Assembly (NCBI RefSeq): GCF_030679875.1
Contig: NZ_JAUXSP010000009.1
Location: 1 to 64,000, forward strand
Direction: 5' to 3'
Length of the DNA stretch: 64,000 bases
Origin: Phenylobacterium sp.
Lineage (GTDB): Bacteria > Pseudomonadota > Alphaproteobacteria > Caulobacterales > Caulobacteraceae
The notes beneath the pieces are model-generated. The model was not told the origin of the DNA. It searched no databases and saw nothing but the letters and a program-made list of their open reading frames with translations. This document shows positions 54,184 to 62,317 of this stretch, in pieces. Made by a program: the position numbers and the translations under genes. Each line of letters starts with the position of its first letter. Positions within the stretch are counted from its first letter, which is position 1.

Positions 54184-54941
54184 GCGATATCTTTGAACGC
54201 CTCGCCGCGCCGTTTCCCGCTGACGCCGTTTCCTGGCGCGTGGGGACCAGCAACAAGAAGAAGCTCCAGCGCGAGACCGGAAATCAGCAGGCCAAGGCCA
54301 CCAAGGGCCAGGCTCTCGCCTATATCGACGCCCGCGACGTGATGGACCGCTTCGATGAGGTGTGCGGCCCCGGCGGATGGCAGAACCGATACAGCCACGC
54401 CGACCGCAAGACCATCTGCGAAATCGGCGTCCGGGCGCCAGATGGTGAGTGGATTTGGAAAGCCGACGGGGCCGGCGACAGCGACATCGAAGCCGAGAAA
54501 GGCAGTCTGTCTGACGCTTTCAAAAGGGCCGCCGTCCGTTGGGGTGTTGGCCGCTACCTATACCACCTGCCCAGCCCGTGGGTGGACCTGGACGAGCGCG
54601 AGCAGATCAAAGAGGCCGACCGGCGCAAGCTAGAGGGCATTCTTCGCGGTAAGGGCGCGCCTGCCACCGCCCCCGAGGAGCCGCCGCCCCCCTCCATGGC
54701 CGACAAAGCCATCAACGTCCTGCGCGGATGCTCCTCAGACAAGGGGCTCTTCAAGGAGACGTGGGGGCGCCACCAGAAGGCCTGGAAAGCCGCGATGAGC
54801 GGGCCTGACTACGCCAGCGTCGTCAAGGCCATGCACGAGATCGCAGCCGCCTTCCCGAAAGACGAACCTGCGCCGCCGCCAGCCCCGCCGCCAGCCGACG
54901 GCTTCGGCCTGAGCGGCGACAACGTGCCCACCTTCAACTGA
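54180..54941 (+). CDS. Rad52/Rad22-family annealing recombinase
   Basis: GTG start, 253 codons. Residues 1-140 match Rad52-type single-strand annealing proteins of phages: WRVGTSNKKKLQRETGNQQA, ALAYIDARDVMDRFDEVCGP, GGWQNRYSH, KADGAGDSDIEAEKGSLSDA, FKRAAVRWGVGRYLYHLP. The C-terminal part is a Pro-rich linker and helical end. It anneals single strands during phage recombination with the SSB-like and NinB-like genes downstream. Confidence 0.88.
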   Translation: MSDIFERLAAPFPADAVSWRVGTSNKKKLQRETGNQQAKATKGQALAYIDARDVMDRFDEVCGPGGWQNRYSHADRKTICEIGVRAPDGEWIWKADGAGDSDIEAEKGSLSDAFKRAAVRWGVGRYLYHLPSPWVDLDEREQIKEADRRKLEGILRGKGAPATAPEEPPPPSMADKAINVLRGCSSDKGLFKETWGRHQKAWKAAMSGPDYASVVKAMHEIAAAFPKDEPAPPPAPPPADGFGLSGDNVPTFN

Positions 54942-54951
54942 GGAGATCGCA

Positions 54952-55905
54952 GTGACCGCGACCCATTATCAATCGTCGAAAGGCCCGCTGGAGATCGCTT
55001 CCATGCCCGGCCCCTACCTTGCGAACGCGCTCGCCAAGCTGGAGCGGGAGAACGACCCCGCCCGCGCCGCTGAACTGGCCGCCATGCGCGACCGTATGGC
55101 CGTGCTGGACGCCGAGCGCGAGGAAGAGAACCCCCGCGTTTACCTTGGAGCGAACAACCCCCCGGGAGAGACCCCGGCCGAAGCCCTGGCGCCCACGCCG
55201 GAAGGCTTCGAAGCGATTAAGGTCAACATTGAAGACCTGCTGGTCGAGGCTCGCAACTGGGCCGATGGCGTGGCGGTTGAGAACCAGGCCCAAGCCGATG
55301 AGATCGCCCGGCTGATCGAAGACCTGCGCGCCGCCGAAGGTGCGGCCGACGAAGCCCGCAAGGCCGAGGTCAAGCCGCTGGACGACGCCCGCGACGCCAT
55401 CCAGACCCGCTACAACGTCTACATCGCCCCGCTCAAGAACAAGAAGCCGGGCAAGGTTCCGCTGGCCGTCTCCGCGCTCAAGACGACGCTGGGCGCATGG
55501 CTCACCAAGCTGGACGATGAGCGCCGCGAGCGTGAAGCCGCCGCACAAGCCGAGGCCGCCAAGCTGGCGCAGGAAGCCGCCGCCGCGATGCGCGCCAGCG
55601 TGCCGGAAGACTTCGGAGCCCGCGAGGAAGCCGAGGAGAAGGTCGCTGAGGCCCAAGCCGCCGCGACCGTCGCCAAGCAGCTCTCTACAGCCCGCGTTCA
55701 CGCCCACGGTGGCAACCGCGCCATCGGCCTGCGGACCTATTGGGTTCCGGCCCTGACCAACCCGCGCGATGCGCTGGCGCACTACGTCGCGACCCGGCCC
55801 GACGACATCAAGGCCTTCCTCCTCAAGCTGGCGACCGAAGACGTGGCCGCCGGGAAAAGGGCCGTGCCGGGCTTCACCATCACCGAAGACAGAAAGGTCG
55901 CCTAA
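54952..55905 (+). CDS. Helical coiled-coil protein of the recombination module
   Basis: GTG start, 317 codons. TGYLGANNPPGE-like segment VYLGANNPPGETPAEALAPT, then VNIEDLLVEARNWADG, coiled coil over residues 105-230 (EDLRAAEGAADEARKAEVKP), and a C-terminal ending VPGFTITEDRKVA. Proteins of this layout accompany phage Rad52/RecT-type genes; specific role unknown. Confidence 0.65.
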   Translation: MTATHYQSSKGPLEIASMPGPYLANALAKLERENDPARAAELAAMRDRMAVLDAEREEENPRVYLGANNPPGETPAEALAPTPEGFEAIKVNIEDLLVEARNWADGVAVENQAQADEIARLIEDLRAAEGAADEARKAEVKPLDDARDAIQTRYNVYIAPLKNKKPGKVPLAVSALKTTLGAWLTKLDDERREREAAAQAEAAKLAQEAAAAMRASVPEDFGAREEAEEKVAEAQAAATVAKQLSTARVHAHGGNRAIGLRTYWVPALTNPRDALAHYVATRPDDIKAFLLKLATEDVAAGKRAVPGFTITEDRKVA

Positions 55906-56204
55906 TGGCGCGAATGACCCCCTACAAGCAGGCCGCCTGCGTCACCGGAACCTATACCGACCGGGATGGGAACGAGAAGAAACGGTACGTCAACGTCGGA
56001 ACTCTGTTCCAGTACGAGGACGGCGGCTTCGCGCTTAAGCTCGATAGCATCCCGGTCGGGCAGGGCTGGAACGGCTTTGTCAGCTTTTTCGACCTGAAGC
56101 CCCGCGACGGTGGGCAGGCCGGCGGCGGTCAGCGAACAAGCCAGCAAGCCAGCAAGCCCCGCGAGGACTTCAGCGCCGACCTCGATGACGAGATTCCGTT
56201 CTAG
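55905..56204 (+). CDS. SSB-like single-stranded DNA-binding protein
   Basis: 99 codons. Short OB-like body (RYVNVGTLFQYEDGGFALKL DSIPVG, FVSFFDLKPRDG) and the acidic C-terminus SADLDDEIPF, which ends like SSB tails that recruit partner proteins. Overlaps the previous stop by one base. Probably protects ssDNA for Rad52. Confidence 0.65.
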   Translation: MARMTPYKQAACVTGTYTDRDGNEKKRYVNVGTLFQYEDGGFALKLDSIPVGQGWNGFVSFFDLKPRDGGQAGGGQRTSQQASKPREDFSADLDDEIPF

Positions 56205-56627
56205 ATGGAGCGCCACGTCCTCAAGCTGACCCCAGGAGCGCGGCGCGATGCGGCGGCCTGGCTGGACCGGGCCTTCCGGCTCTATCAACCCGGCGCGCCG
56301 TGGGTGATGGAGCTTCGCCCCGCCAAGCGCACCGACGAGCAGAACCGCGCCCTCTGGGGTCTGATCGGCCAGGTCCATAAGCAGCGCCCCATGCACAACG
56401 GGATCAAGATGACCCCGGAGCTGTGGAAGGCGGTCTTTATGGACGCCTGGGGCGCTGAGGTCTCGTTCCTGCCCAAGCTTGAGGGCGACGGCATGTTCCC
56501 TGCCGGCCATCGGTCATCGCAACTCACCAAGCACGAGTTCGTCAGCCTGATCGAATTCATCCTGGCTTGGACCGCGCGCGAAGGCCTGACCATCCGCCAC
56601 TTCGACGAAGAAACGGAAGCCGCCTGA
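56205..56627 (+). CDS. NinB-family recombination protein
   Basis: 140 codons. Helical N-terminus, then RPAKRTDEQNRALWGLIGQV, TPELWKAVFMDAWGAEVSFL PKLEGDGMFPAGHRSSQLTK, EFVSLIEFILAWTAREGLTI. This is the NinB (lambda Orf-like) pattern; lambda NinB/Orf binds ssDNA and assists recombination. It starts directly after the SSB-like stop. Confidence 0.85.
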   Translation: MERHVLKLTPGARRDAAAWLDRAFRLYQPGAPWVMELRPAKRTDEQNRALWGLIGQVHKQRPMHNGIKMTPELWKAVFMDAWGAEVSFLPKLEGDGMFPAGHRSSQLTKHEFVSLIEFILAWTAREGLTIRHFDEETEAA

Positions 56628-56749
56628 TGGACCCCCGCGACCCTCACGCCGTCACCCTGGACGAAATGCGGTCCTTTCGCGCGGGCCTGTCTCCTCGCGT
56701 TTCCCGGCGCCGTCGTCTCCAAACCGCAGCCCAGACGGAGGCTTCCTGA
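56627..56749 (+). CDS. Small basic peptide (40 aa)
   Basis: MDPRDPHAVTLDEMRSFRAG then Arg-rich residues. Overlaps both neighbours by one base (TGATG). Function unknown. Confidence 0.4.
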   Translation: MDPRDPHAVTLDEMRSFRAGLSPRVSRRRRLQTAAQTEAS

Positions 56750-57048
56750 TGCCGAGCGCCTACCACCCCGGACATCGCAGCCACTTCGCCCTGGCGCATC
56801 TTGAGGCCGGTCCCGCCGACCTTTCAGAGCTGACGCGCTATCTCGACGCCGCGTCACCCACCACCCGAAACAAGGCCTATTGGATCATGGAAGCCCTGAT
56901 CGACGACGGGTTCGTGTTGCTTACGCAGGGCGACTATCGGCTGACCGCGGACGGCTCCAGGGCGCTGGAGCAGCTTAGGTCTGGCGAGGTGGTCGATACC
57001 CGGCCCGTGACCAGCTTCCGCGTGTTTGAGCGGGAGGCGCGGGCATGA
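56749..57048 (+). CDS. Winged-helix-like small protein
   Basis: 99 codons. LSELTRYLDAASPTTRNKAY, WIMEALIDDGFVLLTQGDYR and LTADGSRALEQLRSGE fit a MarR/wHTH-type arrangement (helix, recognition-like helix, beta wing). May regulate right-operon genes. Confidence 0.55.
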   Translation: MPSAYHPGHRSHFALAHLEAGPADLSELTRYLDAASPTTRNKAYWIMEALIDDGFVLLTQGDYRLTADGSRALEQLRSGEVVDTRPVTSFRVFEREARA

Positions 57049-57239
57049 CCACGCATTACGACCGCCGCGAGGGCGAGTTCAAGTTCGAGTGCGACGGCTG
57101 CGATACGACGCCGTTCGACTACTCCAGCGAGGATTTCAACGAGGCCTGGGGCGCTGCGAAGCGCGAGGGCTGGCGCGCTGAGAAGGTGGGCGATGAGTGG
57201 CTTCACCTTTGCCCGGATTGCGGGAGGAAGGGCCGGTGA
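57045..57239 (+). CDS. Zinc-ribbon protein
   Basis: 64 codons with two cysteine pairs, CDGCDT near residue 17 and CPDCGRKG at the end, around a helix (SSEDFNEAWGAAKREGWRAE). A common phage small zinc protein. Overlaps both neighbours. Confidence 0.6.
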   Translation: MTTHYDRREGEFKFECDGCDTTPFDYSSEDFNEAWGAAKREGWRAEKVGDEWLHLCPDCGRKGR

Positions 57240-57433
57240 GCGATCCCCACGAATACGACCCCGAGATCGACGATCGTTACGACGAAGGCGGCGAGTTTGG
57301 CTTCACCGAAGAGGACTGCGGGCGCTGGCACAATGGCCGCTTGGGCGTTCAGTGCCGCCTCGCCGGAACCGAGGACTGCGATTGGGAGTGTCCCATTGGG
57401 CTTCCGTCGCGAGGCGGGAAGGCCTCGGCATGA
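57236..57433 (+). CDS. Small acidic Cys-containing protein (GTG start)
   Basis: 65 codons: EYDPEIDDRYDEGGEFGFTE then CGRWHNGRLGVQCRLAGTED and CDWECPIG. Cysteines suggest metal binding. Function unknown. Confidence 0.5.
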   Translation: MSDPHEYDPEIDDRYDEGGEFGFTEEDCGRWHNGRLGVQCRLAGTEDCDWECPIGLPSRGGKASA

Positions 57434-57585
57434 CCTCCTGCATCCCCTGTAACGGCTCAGGCTCCATCAGCCACCCCAACCCCACCTGGACCCCAGAGAC
57501 CCCCCGCCAGGCCACGGAGACAACCGGCCCCCATGGTCGGCCCCTGACGCCTTGCAAGGACTGTGACGGGAGCGGAGAGCGATGA
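57430..57585 (+). CDS. DnaJ-type zinc-knuckle peptide (51 aa)
   Basis: Two CxxCxGxG units, CIPCNGSGSI near the N-terminus and CKDCDGSGER at the C-terminus, would form one DnaJ-like zinc site. ATGA junctions at both ends. May bind zinc and partner proteins; no J domain. Confidence 0.6.
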   Translation: MTSCIPCNGSGSISHPNPTWTPETPRQATETTGPHGRPLTPCKDCDGSGER

Positions 57586-57968
57586 CCGTTAATCCGTTGA
57601 TGACCCGAGAGCGCGTGGTGATCCCGCCCCGCAAGCCGCCGACGAAGGCTGAGAAGATCAAGGCTTGGAACGACGCCAACGGGATCTGCGAATTGTGCGG
57701 CAAGCCCGTCCCGCCGGCCGGCGAAGGCGTCGAGTACGACCATCGCGAGATGCGCGGGATCACGGGCGACGACAGCGCCGACAATCTCCGGCCCGTGCAT
57801 CCGGCCTGCCATGGCGAGAAGACCGCCAAGCATGACGCGCCGCGGATGGCGAAGGCCAAGCGCCAGGAGAAGCTGACGCAGGCCAAGGACAAGTCGAAGC
57901 GCAGCCGTCTCAGGCCGCCCCCGGGCACCCGCTACGACTGGTCCCGAGGCCGATATGTCCGCGACTAG
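57582..57968 (+). CDS. HNH endonuclease
   Basis: 128 codons. WNDANGICELCGKPVPPAGE, VEYDHREMRGITGDDSADNL, RPVHPACHGEKTAKH: HNH with CxxC zinc ligands, the DH and final H-K residues. In phages such proteins often act with terminase or as homing endonucleases. Basic C-terminus binds DNA. Confidence 0.85.
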   Translation: MTVNPLMTRERVVIPPRKPPTKAEKIKAWNDANGICELCGKPVPPAGEGVEYDHREMRGITGDDSADNLRPVHPACHGEKTAKHDAPRMAKAKRQEKLTQAKDKSKRSRLRPPPGTRYDWSRGRYVRD

Positions 57969-58013
57969 CCCCCTGAAATCCCGCGGCTTTGAGCCGAGTA
58001 GGAGATAGAGACG

Positions 58014-58439
58014 ATGCCAATTCAACGAGACGACCCGCGCTTCGATGTCGTTCTTGACGCTGACGCGCCAGACTTCGCAGAACGCCTTGTCGCTGCCATC
58101 GGCGTTGAGCCAGGCGAAACCATTGAGATCGTTACACCGCAGTTTGAGCGGACCGATGGGTTGTCGCCCGTCGCGCCAGACTTCGACTTTTCGAGCCTCC
58201 CTAGCCTTCCGGAAGCGAGCATTCGCGCCCTCGGGTGCATGGCTTGGGATGAGCCCGACACTGAGGGGCAAGTCCTCTGGCTGTATCCGGCTGAATGGTA
58301 CGCACACATCCCCGAGGGCCACATGATCGTGGACATCAACGGAGAGCTGGAGCGGTTCCAGCGCGGCGTGACCGACGACGATATGCGCTTCGGCGTTCTC
58401 GCCTTTGGGTTCCTCAGGAAGGCTGACCCCTCCAGCTAG
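58014..58439 (+). CDS. Hypothetical protein
   Basis: 141 codons with an upstream GGAGAT site. Beta-rich; C-terminal segment IPEGHMIVDINGELERFQRG resembles proteins with a 'YP..WY..IP.G..ivDI.G' pattern seen in phage early regions. Slightly lower GC than its neighbours. Function unknown. Confidence 0.55.
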   Translation: MPIQRDDPRFDVVLDADAPDFAERLVAAIGVEPGETIEIVTPQFERTDGLSPVAPDFDFSSLPSLPEASIRALGCMAWDEPDTEGQVLWLYPAEWYAHIPEGHMIVDINGELERFQRGVTDDDMRFGVLAFGFLRKADPSS

Positions 58440-58512
58440 CCCGACCCCTCCGATGTCGCTCTTGGGCGACACACACACACTTTCCCACCCGGCAGCAAAA
58501 GGAAATGCCGAA

Positions 58513-58761
58513 ATGACCAACGTCTATGAAGGGGCGCCTGACGCCCGCCAGTCCGCCGACGTGAGCGAGCCTGTGTCCCGTTTCCGGCCCCGCTATCGCG
58601 CCCTGACCGATGACGAGAAGGCGCTTCACGACGCCATCAAGTCCAAGGCCTCTGAGCTTGAAGGGCTTTTCGAGCAGGTCAAGCCCGGCCGCTACCGCTC
58701 CCTCGGCCTCACGGCTCTTGAGGAGTCGGTCATGTGGGCGGTGAAGGAACTCACCTCCTAG
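58513..58761 (+). CDS. Acb2/Tad1-like anti-defence protein
   Basis: 82 codons from MTNVYEGAPDARQSADVSEP. C-terminal two thirds FRPRYRALTDDEKALHDAIK, ASELEGLFEQVKPGRYRSLG, LTALEESVMWAVKELTS form two long helices ending in the 'R..aLT.LEeavMWavK.lT' signature of the Acb2/Tad1 family. Acb2 sponges cyclic nucleotides of CBASS and Tad1 the signal of Thoeris. Complete length for Acb2 (about 80-95). Which signal it binds cannot be told from sequence. Confidence 0.75.
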   Translation: MTNVYEGAPDARQSADVSEPVSRFRPRYRALTDDEKALHDAIKSKASELEGLFEQVKPGRYRSLGLTALEESVMWAVKELTS

Positions 58762-58867
58762 TCCAGATCGCACCGCCTCTCGGGTGGCGTGGGGCAGGGG
58801 TCCCCACGTCCATCTGGGCTGGTCCCGGGACGAACCAACACCCCTATAACCCCACAAGGCTAAGGAC
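58762..58867. other. Gap after the Acb2-like gene
   Basis: 106 bases without ORF or strong hairpin; a weak promoter could lie here for the genes downstream. An (AC)n run occurs just before the Acb2-like gene (58,468-58,480). Confidence 0.35.
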
Positions 58868-59623
58868 ATGACTGAGATCACAGAAGCGGTGGAGCGGTTG
58901 AGGGAAACCGCATACCGCGACGAAGCGAAAGCTGTAACAGCGCGATCCGATGACCTTCGCGCCCTCCTCTCAGAACTCACCCGCCTACAGGAAGAGGTGA
59001 AGGGGCTTCGGCTTGCGATCTGCGGTGGCGAGGACGCGCCGGGCTACGCCGACAGCCTTCCCCTAGCCGATATCTTGGGGGTCGCCGCTAACAACATCGG
59101 CTCATGGCGTGAGGCCAGCGACCGGGCCGCCCTCCTCCAAGCCGCCAGGGAAGAGGCCTCACAAGGGGCGGGGGAGCCGGTGGCGATGAGTTCTTATGAG
59201 GACGGTTGGTTTGCTGACCCGCTCGCCGCCCTCACCTCCCCGCCAACCGACCCCCGGACCAAGGCGCTGGAGGGGGAACGCGACGCATGGAAGACGGCGG
59301 CTGAACACCACTTCGCCCACATGCGGGCGGCCCTCGACCTGTCTTACCATCTCCGCTATCCGCCCTGCCCCATGTTGCTGGATCAGGTTGCCGATCTCAT
59401 CGACTGCGGTGACGGGTGCGAGAACGCTTGGCGCGAACACGACACCAACGCCACCGGCTGCACGCGCTCTGAAAGCGCCGAGGGGTGTCCCTTCGAGATG
59501 GCCTGCGAACTTCGCGACTTCGCCAAGGCCCTCCGCATCCAGGCTTGGACGCTCGCCTTTGCGCCCCGAGCCGCCCTCACCCCATCCGTCCAAGCCGAGA
59601 AGGGGGATGATCATGGGGGGTGA
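58868..59623 (+). CDS. Phage mosaic protein with coiled-coil start
   Basis: 251 codons. EITEAVERLRETAYRDEAKA, LRALLSELTRLQEEVKGLRL at the start; middle SYEDGWFADPLAALTSPP; C-terminal Cys-rich CGDGCENAWREHDTNATGC. Modular look shared by early phage proteins such as Ead/Ea22-like. Function unknown. Confidence 0.55.
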   Translation: MTEITEAVERLRETAYRDEAKAVTARSDDLRALLSELTRLQEEVKGLRLAICGGEDAPGYADSLPLADILGVAANNIGSWREASDRAALLQAAREEASQGAGEPVAMSSYEDGWFADPLAALTSPPTDPRTKALEGERDAWKTAAEHHFAHMRAALDLSYHLRYPPCPMLLDQVADLIDCGDGCENAWREHDTNATGCTRSESAEGCPFEMACELRDFAKALRIQAWTLAFAPRAALTPSVQAEKGDDHGG

Positions 59624-59822
59624 TCGCCTTTGCCCGGTGACACCGGATGGCCGCCACAAGCGCAAGCCCTGGGCCGGCGACGGGCGGTCGGGCTTCGCGT
59701 GCGCAGCCTGCCACAAGACGTGGACCTATCGCGAGAGCGTAGCCTATCCGACCTACGCCGACCTGACCACACCAGAAGGTATCTTCGACGCGTTCTCGGA
59801 GGCGATGAGCGATGGCGCATAG
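59613..59822 (+). CDS. Zinc-finger-like small protein
   Basis: 69 codons from MGGDRLCPVTPDGRHKRKPW; FACAACHKTWTYRESV supplies a CxxC pair. Overlaps the previous gene by 11 bases and the next by 11. Function unknown. Confidence 0.45.
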   Translation: MGGDRLCPVTPDGRHKRKPWAGDGRSGFACAACHKTWTYRESVAYPTYADLTTPEGIFDAFSEAMSDGA

Positions 59823-60048
59823 CATGGCCGATCTGAACAGCGACAAGGCCCTAATCTGCCGCAAGGAGATCAACGGCGAACAGGGCAGCGCGACCGTCTG
59901 GCACGTTCTCTTGTCTGATGGACACCTGATCGACTGCGGGTCGTCGTTCTTCGCAGAGCGCAGGGCGCATGTGTTGGCCGACATGATCAACGAAGCCGGG
60001 CCAGAGCGACTATCCCGCCAAGCCCTCAAGGCCCCCCAACATGACTGA
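59812..60048 (+). CDS. Hypothetical protein
   Basis: 78 codons (MAHSMADLNSDKALICRKEI); MADLNSDK at 59,824 is an alternative start. Beta-rich then a helix (AERRAHVLADMINEAGPERL). No family recognised. Confidence 0.45.
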   Translation: MAHSMADLNSDKALICRKEINGEQGSATVWHVLLSDGHLIDCGSSFFAERRAHVLADMINEAGPERLSRQALKAPQHD

Positions 60049-60361
60049 TCTTAGAGAGAAGGTGGCGCGGGTGATCGATCCCGAGGCCTATGACGAAGTG
60101 ACCGCCGAGGACAACGACGACGGGGCGGCCATCTTTGCGGACGCCTGGGAAGACGCCCTCACCAAGGCCGACGCCACCCTCAACCTCATAGGAGGGGATG
60201 GGTGGAAGCTGGTCCCGGTAGAGCCGACTGAGGAGATGCTTGTCGCGCTGGATAACTTAAGCGTAGAGGCGGCGGGTGACTGCCCCACCGAGCACGATGT
60301 GTATCGGGTCATCTGGGGCGCCATGATCGCAGCCTCTCCCCCTCCCCCGGTGACACCATGA
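60041..60361 (+). CDS. Small phage protein with 'KLVPVEPTEEM' motif
   Basis: 106 codons. LREKVARVIDPEAYDEVTAE then GDGWKLVPVEPTEEMLVALD: the latter is the widespread C-terminal segment of many unrelated phage early proteins. Function unknown. Confidence 0.6.
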   Translation: MTDLREKVARVIDPEAYDEVTAEDNDDGAAIFADAWEDALTKADATLNLIGGDGWKLVPVEPTEEMLVALDNLSVEAAGDCPTEHDVYRVIWGAMIAASPPPPVTP

Positions 60362-60570
60362 CAAGGGTGGCGAGCTTTAGGCAATCCGACGTCGAGCGGC
60401 TTGTTAGAGCGGCTGCGGCCGGCGGCCTGATCATCGAAGCTGTGGAAGTCGCTGTGGACGGCGCTATTCGTGTCTTGACGCGGCGGCCCGCTGAGAGCGG
60501 CGTGCCGGTTAACGATGACGCGGATTGGGTGACGCTTGCCGGCGCGACGCAGGATCACCGACGTGCCTAA
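60358..60570 (+). CDS. Possible excisionase or integrase partner
   Basis: 70 codons: MTRVASFRQSDVERLVRAAA, GGLIIEAVEVAVDGAIRVLT. This helix plus beta-hairpin protein typically sits directly upstream of integrases in alphaproteobacterial phages. Excisionase function is inferred from place only. Overlaps the previous gene by 4 bases. Confidence 0.5.
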   Translation: MTRVASFRQSDVERLVRAAAAGGLIIEAVEVAVDGAIRVLTRRPAESGVPVNDDADWVTLAGATQDHRRA

Positions 60571-61666
60571 GGGCCTCAAACCTGTGCGGCGGAAGCTCGC
60601 GACAGGCGAGGTTCGCGTCTATTGGTATCACCGGGCCTCGGGCCTGCGTCTGGAACACGACCCCAGGACCGCAGCGGGCCTGCTAGAAATCGCCGCCCTA
60701 GATGATCGCGCCAAGGCCCTGGAGAGCGCCCAGAAGGCCGCCACAGGCTCTCTGGCCCATCTATGGACCGCATACACCGGAAGCCCGGAATGGGCCGCCC
60801 TGAAGCCTCGCACGCGCTCGGACTACAAGGCCGTCCGCGACTGGATTGGCGCGGCGGCTGAGAGCGCCCAGGTCCGGCGCATTGACACCGCCAAGGTCGT
60901 CGCTCTGCGGGACAAGGCTTTCAAGGCGAAGGGGCGGCGATTCTCGACCTATGTCGTCCAGGTCCTGCGGATGCTGTTCGGCTGGGGGAAGCTCCGCGGC
61001 TGGATCGCTGAGAACCCGGCGACGGGCGTTCCGGCCCTGCGGCGCCCGACTGGCGCGCGGGTCGTCAACCGGGCCTGGACGCCAGCCGAGGTCGCCGCCT
61101 TTGCCGAGGCCGCACCGCCTCAACTGCTGGTCCCGTTCGCCCTTGGGCTGTTCGCGGGCCTTCGCCAGGGCGATGCGCTGATCATCACCTGGAAAGCCTA
61201 CGACGGCGCGTTCCTGCGCTGGATCGCCGGCAAGAACGGCGAGGACTGCATCGCGCCCGTCACCGGGCCGCTGAGAACCGTCCTGGAGGAGGCCCGCGAG
61301 AGGCGCGGCCGCACCCTGCAGATCGCCGTCACGTCCACCGGGACCGCATGGACCGCCTCAGGCTTCCGGGCCTCGTTCTTCAAGCTCGTGCGCAGTCTGA
61401 CGGCGGCCGGCAAGCTGGCGCCTGGATGCACATTCCATGGCCTGCGCCACACCATCGCATCATCCGCCCGGAACGACGGCGAGAGCGACAGCCGGGTTGC
61501 GGCCGCCATCGGAGATCGCAGCCCCGCCATGGCGCAGATTTATGGTCGGAACGCTGACCGGCATGGCGCCCAGGCCGCGATCCTTGAGGCGGCGCAGAAA
61601 CGCTTTGCGAACATCGATTGGAAGCAGCAGCCGCGTCCAATTTCTGGTAAAAGAAAGAATGCCTGA
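60563..61666 (+). CDS. Tyrosine-recombinase integrase of the prophage
   Basis: 367 codons from GTG (PKGLKPVRRKLATGEVRVYW); TTG 60,536 is also possible. Core-binding domain about 70-160. Catalytic Arg in FAGLRQGDAL (about 200), His/Arg in FHGLRHTIAS (about 290), nucleophile Tyr in AQIYGR (about 325). It lies 600 bases from attR and recombines the 45-bp tRNA-Phe sites. Confidence 0.92.
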   Translation: MPKGLKPVRRKLATGEVRVYWYHRASGLRLEHDPRTAAGLLEIAALDDRAKALESAQKAATGSLAHLWTAYTGSPEWAALKPRTRSDYKAVRDWIGAAAESAQVRRIDTAKVVALRDKAFKAKGRRFSTYVVQVLRMLFGWGKLRGWIAENPATGVPALRRPTGARVVNRAWTPAEVAAFAEAAPPQLLVPFALGLFAGLRQGDALIITWKAYDGAFLRWIAGKNGEDCIAPVTGPLRTVLEEARERRGRTLQIAVTSTGTAWTASGFRASFFKLVRSLTAAGKLAPGCTFHGLRHTIASSARNDGESDSRVAAAIGDRSPAMAQIYGRNADRHGAQAAILEAAQKRFANIDWKQQPRPISGKRKNA

Positions 61667-62246
61667 CTACATCAAAACCGTGACCTCGCGCGGCCGCAAG
61701 TATCGCTACTTCTGGCCGTCCAGAGAGCTGGCCGCACTCGGCGCAAAGCAGTCACCTCTGCCACTTGATGACGACTTGGCGGCCGCCGAGGTAGCCCGCT
61801 TGCTTGCCGTCCTGCAGACGCCGGCCCGGCCAGACTTTCACAAACACATAGTTCAACTACTCAAAAACGCTCGCGCTCGGTGCAAGGCCAATGGCGCCGA
61901 GATTTCGCTGACAGAGGAAGATGTCGTCGCGATGCTGGAGCGCCAGGGCTGGCGATGCGCCGTGAGCGGCATCCCGTTCGATCTGGACGCAACCGGCCCG
62001 AACCGAAAAGCCTTCCGCCGCCCATACCGCCCGAGCATCGATCGGATCGCCTCGCGAGGCCCCTACAGCGTCAGCAACGTGCGGATCGTGTGCGTCGCCG
62101 TGAACGTCGCTCTCAACGAATGGGGCGACCACGTTTTGTCGAGAATCGCCCACGGCGTGGTGGCCCAAGAAACGGCTCGTGAACATCGAACGGAAAACGG
62201 ATTGGCAATTGCTCCACTCCGCGCCTACCGGAAGCGGGCCGCGTAG
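61659..62246 (+). CDS. HNH-like protein between integrase and attR
   Basis: 195 codons from MPDYIKTVTSRGRKYRYFWP. N-terminal YIKTVTSRGRKYRYFWPSRE resembles integrase arm-binding starts. Middle LLKNARARCKANGAEISLTE, GWRCAVSGIPFDL, then PSIDRIASRGPYSVSNVRIV, CVAVNVALNEWG: S-DR-I...Y...N.....VN pattern of HNH-type endonucleases. Overlaps the integrase by 8 bases. Likely made with the integrase; role in integration or superinfection unknown. Confidence 0.65.
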   Translation: MPDYIKTVTSRGRKYRYFWPSRELAALGAKQSPLPLDDDLAAAEVARLLAVLQTPARPDFHKHIVQLLKNARARCKANGAEISLTEEDVVAMLERQGWRCAVSGIPFDLDATGPNRKAFRRPYRPSIDRIASRGPYSVSNVRIVCVAVNVALNEWGDHVLSRIAHGVVAQETAREHRTENGLAIAPLRAYRKRAA

Positions 62247-62272
62247 TGCCAAAATGTTCAACAAAAACAGAA

Positions 62273-62317
62273 TGGTGCCTGGGGGCGGATTCGAACCACC
62301 GACACGCGGATTTTCAA
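62273..62317 (-). repeat. Prophage right attachment site
   Basis: 45-bp copy identical to 12,657-12,701, here as the 3' part of the functional tRNA-Phe. Integration therefore restores the tRNA. Confidence 0.95.

Larger units (their letters stand above)
12657..62317. mobile_element. Prophage (element B), 49.7 kb, inserted in tRNA-Phe
   Basis: Bounded by identical 45-bp repeats (12,657-12,701 and 62,273-62,317). The right copy is the 3' part of an intact tRNA-Phe. It contains integrase near the right end, CI/Cro, replication, recombination, small and large terminase, portal, scaffold, capsid, neck, ejection, fibre and lysis genes. No sheath, tape measure or tail tube was found, so a short-tailed virion is likely. 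All major modules look intact. Confidence 0.93.

Noticed and set aside
58466-58481. Short (AC)n run as a possible variable promoter repeat
   Set aside because: Only about 7 dinucleotides and no promoter elements at a fitting distance.
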